Below are positions 10,060-16,665 of a stretch of DNA of 64,000 nucleotides, piece after piece. A program made the translations under genes and the position numbers. The stretch spans positions 2,453,882 through 2,517,881 of the forward strand of contig NZ_KE386488.1 of assembly GCF_000427365.1 (NCBI RefSeq). Direction: 5' to 3'. The stretch is from Rikenella microfusus DSM 15922. GTDB lineage: Bacteria > Bacteroidota > Bacteroidia > Bacteroidales > Rikenellaceae. Below the pieces are notes generated by a model. The model searched no databases. It worked only from the letters and a program-made list of their open reading frames with translations, and was not told the DNA's origin. Within the stretch, counting starts at the first letter, position 1, and the number at the start of each line of letters is the position of its first letter.

Positions 10060-10074
10060 TGTCCGGTTAATGAG

Positions 10075-10152
10075 CGGGGTGTAGCTCAGCCCGGTTAGAG
10101 TACTCGTCTGGGGGGCGAGTGGTCGCAAGTTCGAATCTTGTCACCCCGACCA
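10075..10152 (+). tRNA. tRNA-Pro (anticodon GGG)
   Basis: A full cloverleaf can be drawn. The acceptor stem is CGGGGTG/CACCCCG, with a D arm (GCTC/GAGT) and an anticodon stem CTCGT/GCGAG around loop CTGGGGG, giving anticodon GGG. The T arm has loop TTCGAAT, and the discriminator A is followed by an encoded CCA. It decodes CCC/CCU proline codons. A promoter precedes it and a rho-independent terminator follows. Confidence 0.96.
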
Positions 10153-10158
10153 ACCTCC

Positions 10159-10205
10159 AAAGCCTTTGAAACCAATCTTTTACGATTGTTTTAAAGGCTT
10201 TTTTC
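10159..10205 (+). terminator. terminator after tRNA-Pro
   Basis: Outer stem AAAGCCTTT (10159-10167)/AAAGGCTTT (10193-10201), inner stem CCAATC/GATTG, followed by a T run to 10205. Confidence 0.88.
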
Positions 10206-10675
10206 TTTGGAAATATGGATTGATTTCCTTGTTGATGGGCAACTTATACGACTTCGCCCTGTTTTATTCATATTACTGATTCTTGATTTATTACGTTTTG
10301 ACCCGATTCCCTGAAACGGTCGGGGCTTTTGTCAGGTTTTGCAAGATTTGATCCAGGAGGTGCCGCAGGGCCGTTCGGGAAGATTATTGCCCGGTTCCGG
10401 TAATGTCGTATATCTTTTGATTTTACTGCCGGTACTCGGTTATTTATTCCTATATTGCCCTATATTTATAAACCCGATTATATACTTTGATTTACCAACA
10501 ATTTTCAGAAAAAATTACAGCCGAACGGGTTCGGTATGCCAAAGTATATGATCGGGTTTACAAATAAGAGCATGAATGAAAGAGCGATGGATAGCTTTTA
10601 TCGCTGGCACGGTTCTTGACCCTTTCGTCGAGTCGGATATATAGACGTTTGGGTTTGAAAATCAAATATTAAAAG
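10206..10675. other. AT-rich intergenic region with a long inverted repeat
   Basis: 470 bases without a convincing gene. A short hydrophobic frame at 10339-10551 has no RBS, no family features and is crossed by the inverted repeat listed separately. The base composition is clearly more AT-rich than the surrounding chromosome. It may be the scar of a former insertion next to the tRNA. The hdhA promoter must lie near its right end. Confidence 0.5.
10469..10560. repeat. 22-bp imperfect inverted repeat, MITE-like
   Basis: Arms 10469-10490 (TAAACCCGATTATATACTTT...) and 10539-10560 (reverse complement, 20 of 22 positions matching) enclose 48 bases, which themselves contain the imperfect palindrome CCGAACGGGTTCGG at 10521-10534. 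Terminal inverted repeats around a short non-coding core fit a miniature inverted-repeat element, or a large regulatory hairpin. Confidence 0.6.
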
Positions 10676-11461
10676 ATGAAAAATATGTCGATAGAATCGC
10701 TTTTCGACCTTACCGGAAAGGTCGCTATTGTTACCGGCGGAGGAAACGGGATCGGTCGCCGGTGTTGCGAAACGCTCGCAGCGGCAGGGGCCGACATTGT
10801 GATCGGAGACCTGAAAGCCGAAGATGCCGAAACGGTGGCCCGCGGAATAAGGGAGAGCGGAGGGCGGGCGTTGAGCGTTCCGTGCAACGTGCTTGAAGAT
10901 CATGACCTTGTCCGCCTGGTGGATAAGGCGGTCGAAACATTCGGAACCGTCAATATATTGGTGAACAATGCCGGCGGGGGCGGTGGCGGAAAAGAAAATC
11001 CGTTCGAAATAGATGTGGAGTATTTTGAAAAAATATTCAAACTCAATGTATTCAGTGTCTGGCGTCTCTGTCAGCTCGTCGTGCCTCACATGGCTAAGTC
11101 GGGATATGGCAGTATCGTCAATATTACGTCTATGGGCAGCATAAACAAAAGTCCCGGTATGAGCGCCTATGCCTCGTCGAAAGCCGCATTGAATCATATG
11201 GCGGCTAACCTGGCATACGATTTCGGCCCGATGAACGTAAGAATCAATAACGTAGGGCCTGGCGCGACCCGGACTCATGCGTTGTCCACGGTATTGACGC
11301 CCGACATCGAGGCCCGTATGCTGGCTCATACTCCTCTGAAGCGGCTCGGGGAAACGGCCGATATCGCAGGGGCTGTGTTATATTTCGCGGCTCCGGTTTC
11401 GCAATGGGTCAGCGGTCAGGTGCTGTTCGTAAACGGCGGCGGAGTGCAGACACTCGACTGA
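10676..11461 (+). CDS. hdhA: SDR-family oxidoreductase, 7-alpha-hydroxysteroid dehydrogenase-like
   Basis: 261 residues of a classical short-chain dehydrogenase: cofactor motif TGGGNGIG, NNAG, catalytic Ser in NITSMGS, and YASSK (Tyr and Lys). Beyond these, stretches such as VNILVNNAGGGG, TPLKRLGETADIA and WVSGQVLFVNGGGVQ closely follow remembered E. coli/Bacteroides 7-alpha-hydroxysteroid dehydrogenase, which oxidises the 7-alpha hydroxyl of primary bile acids with NAD(P)+. The gene stands alone, downstream of the tRNA and ending in a terminator. Bile-acid activity is inferred from similarity; other SDR substrates remain possible. The ATG at 10676 is chosen; a second at 10685 is possible. 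Confidence 0.8.
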   Translation: MKNMSIESLFDLTGKVAIVTGGGNGIGRRCCETLAAAGADIVIGDLKAEDAETVARGIRESGGRALSVPCNVLEDHDLVRLVDKAVETFGTVNILVNNAGGGGGGKENPFEIDVEYFEKIFKLNVFSVWRLCQLVVPHMAKSGYGSIVNITSMGSINKSPGMSAYASSKAALNHMAANLAYDFGPMNVRINNVGPGATRTHALSTVLTPDIEARMLAHTPLKRLGETADIAGAVLYFAAPVSQWVSGQVLFVNGGGVQTLD

Positions 11462-11479
11462 TCCGGAAAAGCGGAAAAA

Positions 11480-11510
11480 CCGGTGAAAGGGGAATATCCC
11501 CCTACACCGG
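11480..11510. terminator. shared terminator of hdhA and the protease lipoprotein gene
   Basis: Hairpin with outer stem CCGGTG (11480-11485)/CACCGG (11505-11510) and an inner AGGGG/CCCCT stem, between convergent genes. There is no strong T run, so the efficiency is uncertain. Confidence 0.6.
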
Positions 11511-11544
11511 CTCGGAATGAATGTAAAATCCGGTATGCGGTGGT

Positions 11545-13206
11545 TTACTTTAGGTATTTCTTACCCGTATCCAATGTGAATATCTGGTAAATGCGGTATC
11601 TGAAATCCCCGACGCTGTTCGGAACGAAAACGCTCAAGGTCGAACTGCCCTCGGTCAGCGGCTTGTAACGTATCTCCTGGCGACGGATTGTACCGCGCGT
11701 GTCCGTCGCGCCGTCGTTGTTGTCCACCATGTAAAGGTATCTGATATCTCCGTTTTCATCCAGTTCTACTCCCCAAAGCGTTACGGCGTGCGCCTGCCAG
11801 CGCGGGTCGGCGAAGGCATAGGAGACGATCTGGCCGTTTTCCAGCGCCGACCGGATCGTGCTGTTGAAAGTTTCTTTAGTGACGATGTCGATTTGCTGTC
11901 CCAGTGAATGGGTCCCAAAAACATCCCTGAAAAATCCGGCTCTCGGATCGGGTTCGTCGGTTTCATAAATGTTCTTGCGGAATATGCCGTTGAAGTACCA
12001 GTTGATCGCCGACAAAGGCTGGTTGCCTTCGTTCGGGAAACAGCTTTTGTACAGGTCGAATATCTCGGAATGCAACATATCGGTGAGTTCGGACGGGATA
12101 TCGTAACCTTTGTTTTCCACCCAGTCGCGGTTGCGGTCCAGCCACCAGTGTATCATATTGGAGGTCGCTGCCGCCCAACAGAGTTGGCTGTCGTTGATCT
12201 TGGTCGGATCTTTACCGGTAGGATTGACTTTGTTGCAGTCGTACCATCCGCATCCTTCCCACCAGGGGAGCTGCGTTTTGTCGTAATTCCATCGGGAATC
12301 GTCGGGAATTTGCAGCCCTTGTGTCCAGACAGTGGTCTTTTCGTCGGGTGTTTCGTTCGTTTTGCGGACAGTGAGTGTTACGGTTATTTCTTTTCCGGCT
12401 TCCAGAACGTCGAATACCTGTCCGTCGATCTGTACCGGGGCATTGAAAACCGCTTCTTCTCCGTCGAGGGTTACGCGTATCCATCCGTCAGTCCGGTACG
12501 TGGCCATGGCTTGAGGACAAAGTATGGCCGTGAAGTTTCCGTTAGCGATTTTGCGAGGAGTGATCCATGCCGTGTTTCCGTCTGCTATGGTCGGCGTCTC
12601 GAAGGGGGCCAGAAGATCGAAAGTCGTTTGCGTGCGGGAACGTATTTCCACTGTTGCGCGGTTCAGTTCCTCTTCGCTGTACCCGTCGCTTGTCAGGACG
12701 ATATTCAGGCGGCTCAGAACGTGCCGGAAAGTCAGCTGTACGGTTTTGCCGCGAGCGGTTTCGGTTTCGGTTGCCAACAGATCCGAAAGTTCATACCCGA
12801 TTGTCGAACTTTGATCGGTTTCGATACGGTGAGTATAAAGTGTCTCGTTTGTCCGGTTTTTGTCCGGGACGGGATACCAGGCTGTAAATCGGGTTCTGTT
12901 CCCGATTTCGCTCCAACGCAGTTCGGGAAGCCATTCCGTCCCGTCGAACATCAGGGTTCGGGAATAGGGCGGCACGGAGGTGGGGTCGGCAGTCCGGGCA
13001 TAAATTTCAATGGTGTTTCCGGCTTCGAATCGCCCTCGTCCGTCCGGTTCTGTCGTTACCCGGGTGTCCGGTTGTTCGATCGTGGCGGCAAATCTTACCG
13101 GAGTGCCGTCCGGTCCCGTGGTATCGGCCGGAAATTCTTCATGGCATGCCGTTGCCAGACAACAGAACAGACAGAGTAAACTGATGGTGAACCGGTGTCG
13201 TATCAT
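11545..13206 (-). CDS. fimbrillin-like lipoprotein fused to an IdeS/Mac-type cysteine endopeptidase
   Basis: 553 residues. A lipoprotein signal ends in LATA-C (Cys21). Residues of about 30-290 look like a fimbrillin/Mfa-like domain (PVRFAATIE, WSEIGNRTRFTAWYP, LTFRHVLSRLNIVL). The C-terminal half, about 310-553, matches the IdeS/Mac family of immunoglobulin-degrading proteases: catalytic Cys about 343 in QLCWAAATSNMIHWW, His about 473 in WQAHAVTLWGVE, then an Asp-rich strand MVDNNDG. Known members from streptococci cleave IgG hinges; substrates in Bacteroidetes are not established to my knowledge. The Cys-His-Asp set looks intact. The fusion suggests a surface-anchored protease. It is the last chromosomal gene before the mobile element. 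Confidence 0.85.
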   Translation of the reverse strand: MIRHRFTISLLCLFCCLATACHEEFPADTTGPDGTPVRFAATIEQPDTRVTTEPDGRGRFEAGNTIEIYARTADPTSVPPYSRTLMFDGTEWLPELRWSEIGNRTRFTAWYPVPDKNRTNETLYTHRIETDQSSTIGYELSDLLATETETARGKTVQLTFRHVLSRLNIVLTSDGYSEEELNRATVEIRSRTQTTFDLLAPFETPTIADGNTAWITPRKIANGNFTAILCPQAMATYRTDGWIRVTLDGEEAVFNAPVQIDGQVFDVLEAGKEITVTLTVRKTNETPDEKTTVWTQGLQIPDDSRWNYDKTQLPWWEGCGWYDCNKVNPTGKDPTKINDSQLCWAAATSNMIHWWLDRNRDWVENKGYDIPSELTDMLHSEIFDLYKSCFPNEGNQPLSAINWYFNGIFRKNIYETDEPDPRAGFFRDVFGTHSLGQQIDIVTKETFNSTIRSALENGQIVSYAFADPRWQAHAVTLWGVELDENGDIRYLYMVDNNDGATDTRGTIRRQEIRYKPLTEGSSTLSVFVPNSVGDFRYRIYQIFTLDTGKKYLK

Positions 13207-13655
13207 GGAGTGTCGGAAGGTTGATTTATACGGCGATGAACGGAAGGTCGGATTTACTTGCGATACAGTATATTATGCTAGTTGATTATCAATAGTTTAC
13301 GGCTTAAAAGATAGACCGCTCAAAAATTTACTTGTTTTTTCGTCAAAAATCGAAGATTTAACACTTTTCTTCGTCATCAACCTCAAAACAGAGGGAGAAT
13401 GGGGAAAATCGCTCTCTTTCGCCCCGAAACCTCCGTTCCGCAAAGATAAGGCATATCGGGTATAATTTCGCCGATTGGAGCTGCAAAATCGGAGATGGAT
13501 TCACGGATTCTTGAGTTACTTCTTGTGGTTTGATGAGGGGTGAGTTCTGTTTTGTTTTTGGGTTAGAATTCCGGATTATTTGCAGCCAAAAGAGAAAGTC
13601 GGTAGATATGGTTCTGCTCAGTCATGGCGAAGCCATCTCTTTTCTTCCCTTATTT
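13207..13655. other. left junction of the mobile element, non-coding
   Basis: No gene is recognised. The region holds the presumed promoter of the protease lipoprotein gene, the candidate left attachment site (13284-13304), and TTTAACACTTT at 13357-13367, which is the exact reverse complement of AAAGTGTTAAA at 36684-36694 near the other end. The latter pair could be integrase arm sites. Confidence 0.4.
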
Positions 13656-13706
13656 TGACTTTACTTTAATGAATGTATGTAGGAATACAGGGATAAAGTA
13701 AAGTCA
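13656..13706. repeat. 13-bp perfect inverted repeat upstream of the HTH gene
   Basis: TGACTTTACTTTA (13656-13668) and TAAAGTAAAGTCA (13694-13706) flank 25 bases. The 11-base core TAAAGTAAAGT recurs at 31680-31690, near the mobilization region of the same element, so it may be a recognition site used by an element protein. A terminator is less likely because there is no gene to terminate on either side. Confidence 0.6.
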
Positions 13707-13727
13707 GTTTCGGTGATTTATACTATG

Positions 13728-13810
13728 ATTCGCTTGAAAAAATGTCGTGTAATGTAGATGATTCGTTGGAAAAAGTGTAACAAATTCGACTTATTCGCTT
13801 GAAAAAGTGT
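13728..13810. repeat. three iteron-like direct repeats, 32-33 bp apart
   Basis: The 18-mer ATTCGCTTGAAAAAGTGT (13793-13810) recurs with one or two changes at 13728-13745 and 13761-13778. The start-to-start spacing of 33 and 32 bases is three helical turns, so bound proteins would face the same side of the DNA. It lies just upstream of the HTH gene and may be an operator array or a replication/excision iteron. Confidence 0.65.
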
Positions 13811-13868
13811 AGAACCGTTATATTGTACTTGGTCAAGCGTTTTTCTAATCTTGTGATTTTTTACCTGT

Positions 13869-13922
13869 AATACATCATTAAATAGATGAAAAGTTATAAA
13901 TTTGCATATTATATGATGTATT
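13869..13922. promoter_or_regulatory. operator-like inverted repeat over the HTH gene promoter
   Basis: AATACATCAT (13869-13878) and ATGATGTATT (13913-13922) are perfect inverted copies. The right arm is within 5 bases of the HTH start codon and forms part of TGTATTGCATA (13917-13927). The same 11-mer occurs at 14344-14354, directly before the next gene. This arrangement fits autoregulation by the HTH protein. Confidence 0.55.
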
Positions 13923-13926
13923 GCAT

Positions 13927-14247
13927 ATGACAAAGAATACAATGGGCACTAAGTTACCCCGAAAATTGGAGCAGAAGATGTCGGTCGTGGGAGAGCAGAT
14001 TAAACTGGCTCGCTTGCGTAGAAATCTGAGTATGGCTCAGGTGGCGGAACGTGCCACCTGTTCCCCGTTGACCGTGTCCCGAATAGAAAAAGGCACACCG
14101 ACAGTAGCAATCGGAATTTACTTGCGAGTGTTGTATGCTTTGCAGCTTGACGATGATATTCTGTGGTTAGCCAGAGAAGACAAATTGGGAAAAGCTTTGC
14201 AGGATTTGAGTTTGAAGACAAGGAAACGAGCTTCAAAAAAGGAATAG
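13927..14247 (+). CDS. HipB-like XRE-family transcriptional regulator
   Basis: 106 residues from the ATG at 13927; an in-frame TTG at 13921 is a less likely start. A single XRE helix-turn-helix (SMAQVAERATCSPLTVSRIEKG) occupies the centre and a basic tail ends the protein. It resembles the antitoxin/regulator that precedes HipA kinases in Bacteroidetes, but no HipA-like gene follows, so it is an orphan or has been re-purposed. Operator-like repeats surround its promoter and recur before the next gene, suggesting that it represses itself and possibly the ATPase gene. Confidence 0.8.
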   Translation: MTKNTMGTKLPRKLEQKMSVVGEQIKLARLRRNLSMAQVAERATCSPLTVSRIEKGTPTVAIGIYLRVLYALQLDDDILWLAREDKLGKALQDLSLKTRKRASKKE

Positions 14248-14320
14248 GGCGTATGTCCTCCTATACATAAGTTGCAATTTGCTCTGTTGGAATAAAAAAA
14301 ATATGGCTCAAAATTTTGTG

Positions 14321-14355
14321 TTATGCGATGAAAACATTATGTTTGTATTGCATAA
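14321..14355. promoter_or_regulatory. operator-like inverted repeat before the ATPase gene
   Basis: TTATGC (14321-14326) and GCATAA (14350-14355) are inverted copies. The right half belongs to TGTATTGCATA, shared exactly with the HTH gene's own upstream region. It ends 3 bases before the ATG at 14359. Confidence 0.45.
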
Positions 14356-14358
14356 TAA

Positions 14359-15741
14359 ATGAGATGTATGAAATTCGTTGATAGAATAGATGAAGCTGCA
14401 CGATTAAAGGATGCTCTTGCAAGAGAGAAGTCCTCGTTAGTCGTGATGTGCGGTCGCAGACGGTTGGGTAAGTCAACGCTTATCAAAAGGGTGTTGTCGG
14501 ATACGGATGTTTATTTCCTTGCCGATCGTTCTGAAGGCCAACACCAAAGGATATTGCTTGCAAAAGTGATAGCACAGGTGTTTCCAGATTTCGACAAATT
14601 GACATATCCAGATTGGGAATCTATATTTCGTGCGGTCAATTATCGAACAGACAAGCGTTTTACTCTATGTTTGGATGAATTTCCGTATCTTGTAGAGCAA
14701 TCACCAGAACTACCGTCTGTATTGCAGAAACTTGTTGATGAGAAGCAGTTGAAGTATAACTTGGTGCTTTGCGGTTCATCACAAAATATGATGTATGGGT
14801 TGTTCCTTGATTCTACTGCACCTCTATATGGGCGTGCTGATGAAATAATGAGGCTTGCACCGATACGTTTGCCGTATATTCAAGAGGCTTTGCTTCTTAA
14901 TGCGATGAATGCCATTGAAGAGTATGCCGTATGGGGCGGTGTACCACGTTATTGGGAATTGAGGGAAAATAGATGTTCGCTTGATGATGCCCTGTGGCGC
15001 AATATCCTTTCTGTAAATGGAACTCTTTATGAAGAGCCTATAAAACTGTTTCAGGATGATGTCAAGGATATTGTTAAGACTTCAACGATCATGTCTTATA
15101 TCGGGACTGGTGCAAACCGGCTTTCTGAGATTGCAGCACGATGCAATGAGCCGGCAACCAATCTGTCGCGTCCGTTGAAGAAACTTATCGATCTCGGATT
15201 CTTGGAAAAAGATGTTCCGTTCGGTATTGATGAGAAGAATGCGAAAAAGAGCCTCTACAAGATAGCCGATCCGTTTATGGCATTCTACTATCAGTTTGTT
15301 GTTCCTAATCGCTCGTTTATCGAGCTTGGACGTCGTTTGCCCATAGAACAGGCTTTGACTGCTCATTTCTCTGAGTATGTGAGTATGCAGTGGGAAAAAC
15401 TGTGTCGTGATGCCGTAACAGGAAATCTTGTTAACGGAATAGTTTATGGCAAGGCAAAACGTTGGTGGGGTTCTGTTCTCAATGAGGACAAGAAGCCGGA
15501 ACAAGTCGAGTTCGATGTTATGGCCGAATCGCTTGACAAAAAGTATCTGTTGGTCGGAGAATGCAAATGGACTACTCAAGAGAATGGCAAACAACTGACT
15601 GCCGAACTTCTCCGCAAAGCTAATCTGCTACCGTTTGCCAAGTGCTATACCGTCGTTCCAATGCTGTTCCTTAAGAATGCTCCGAAAGATGATGCTGGGA
15701 ATGCAATGTTGCCGGAAAACGTTATCAAGTTAATGAACTAG
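14359..15741 (+). CDS. archaeal-type AAA ATPase with DUF234 domain
   Basis: 460 residues. An N-terminal ATPase_2 domain has Walker A GRRRLGKST near residue 35 and Walker B LCLDEFPYL near 105. A winged-helix segment follows (NRLSEIAARCNEPATNLSRPLKKLIDLG). The C-terminal DUF234 region contains VEFDVMAES...LLVGECKW, a PD-(D/E)xK-like arrangement. Such proteins are common, often solitary, on bacterial and archaeal islands; their role is unknown, though a nuclease-linked ATPase is plausible. Start alternatives are ATG 14359 and 14368. It lies 65 bases before the defence operon on the same strand and could be co-transcribed with it. Confidence 0.8.
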   Translation: MRCMKFVDRIDEAARLKDALAREKSSLVVMCGRRRLGKSTLIKRVLSDTDVYFLADRSEGQHQRILLAKVIAQVFPDFDKLTYPDWESIFRAVNYRTDKRFTLCLDEFPYLVEQSPELPSVLQKLVDEKQLKYNLVLCGSSQNMMYGLFLDSTAPLYGRADEIMRLAPIRLPYIQEALLLNAMNAIEEYAVWGGVPRYWELRENRCSLDDALWRNILSVNGTLYEEPIKLFQDDVKDIVKTSTIMSYIGTGANRLSEIAARCNEPATNLSRPLKKLIDLGFLEKDVPFGIDEKNAKKSLYKIADPFMAFYYQFVVPNRSFIELGRRLPIEQALTAHFSEYVSMQWEKLCRDAVTGNLVNGIVYGKAKRWWGSVLNEDKKPEQVEFDVMAESLDKKYLLVGECKWTTQENGKQLTAELLRKANLLPFAKCYTVVPMLFLKNAPKDDAGNAMLPENVIKLMN

Positions 15742-15806
15742 AGCTAAGAATATAAGATGATAATGCTTTGTAGAATGTGGCATAACAATTTAAAAAGAAT
15801 AAGATA

Positions 15807-16664
15807 ATGATTAGAAATATTTCAAAACCAATATTCTCTGGACATGAGTCATTCGCTTGCAAGTCTCATTGGCTTAAGCGAGGATATGATTTTGTCAACG
15901 CTGGAAATAATTTTAACGATGATGAGGCTGTTGTACATCTTGGCGTTGGTAAGAATATGGTAGCTTCAATCAGATTTTGGCTAAAAGCGTTTGGATTATT
16001 GCAGGAAGATGGCCTTGCGCCAATAGCTGGCTACATTTTCGATGATGCGAGTGGTAAAGATCCCTACCTTGAAGATATTGGAACTCTGTGGTTGCTGCAT
16101 TTTATGCTGATCAACACAGAGTATGCTACAATCTACAAAACGACATTTATCGAATATCATCGCCAACGAAATATCATAGAAAAGAGCAGACTGCAAAACT
16201 ACATTAAACATACTTGCTTTGAAGGAACACAGTATAAAAACTTATATAATGACAATACTGTCAAGCGAGATGTTGGTGTAATGTTTCACAACTATTGTAG
16301 CAAAAGCAATATCAATTTGGAGGATAGCAACTGTTTGTTGGCTCCTCTGAATTTGATAAATGAAGCAGAAAAAGATAGCTATATATTCAACTATGATGCT
16401 CGTAGCAAAGTACCTAGTTTGATATTTCTTTACGCATTGCTAATTAGGTGTAAGGGTCAAAATAGTGTTTCCTTTGATGATATTGCCGAGTTAGCTTTGA
16501 TTTTTTGTTTGACAAACAATGACGTCATAGATCTTATCAAACGGCTTTGTCTTCAATATCCATCGGAAATTGTATTTTCAGATGTCGCAGGTATTAAAGA
16601 GTTGCAATTCAAGACATCGCCTGCACCTATAGAGGTACTAAACAAATATTACGAGGAGAACTAA
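15807..16664 (+). CDS. sspB: SspB-like DUF4007 protein, putative phosphorothioation nickase
   Basis: 285 residues. The start is typical of DUF4007 (IFSGHESFACKSHWLKRGYD) and continues with VVHLGVGKNMVASIRFWLKAF, a likely DNA-binding wing, and a mostly helical C-terminal part. From established work on Ssp systems, SspB nicks DNA and is required, with SspC and SspD, for single-stranded phosphorothioate modification. DUF4007 being SspB is from memory of that literature. The order DUF4007-ATPase-PAPS reductase here is the sspBCD order. It is the first gene of a nine-gene operon with intergenic gaps of 10 bases or less. Confidence 0.75.
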   Translation: MIRNISKPIFSGHESFACKSHWLKRGYDFVNAGNNFNDDEAVVHLGVGKNMVASIRFWLKAFGLLQEDGLAPIAGYIFDDASGKDPYLEDIGTLWLLHFMLINTEYATIYKTTFIEYHRQRNIIEKSRLQNYIKHTCFEGTQYKNLYNDNTVKRDVGVMFHNYCSKSNINLEDSNCLLAPLNLINEAEKDSYIFNYDARSKVPSLIFLYALLIRCKGQNSVSFDDIAELALIFCLTNNDVIDLIKRLCLQYPSEIVFSDVAGIKELQFKTSPAPIEVLNKYYEEN

Positions 16665-16665
16665 T

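Noticed and set aside
10339-10551. 70-residue hydrophobic frame in the region after tRNA-Pro
   Set aside because: No RBS, no homology seen, and it runs through the inverted repeat.
13927-15741. hipBA toxin-antitoxin module
   Set aside because: The HTH gene is HipB-like but the following gene is an ATPase with DUF234, not a HipA kinase.
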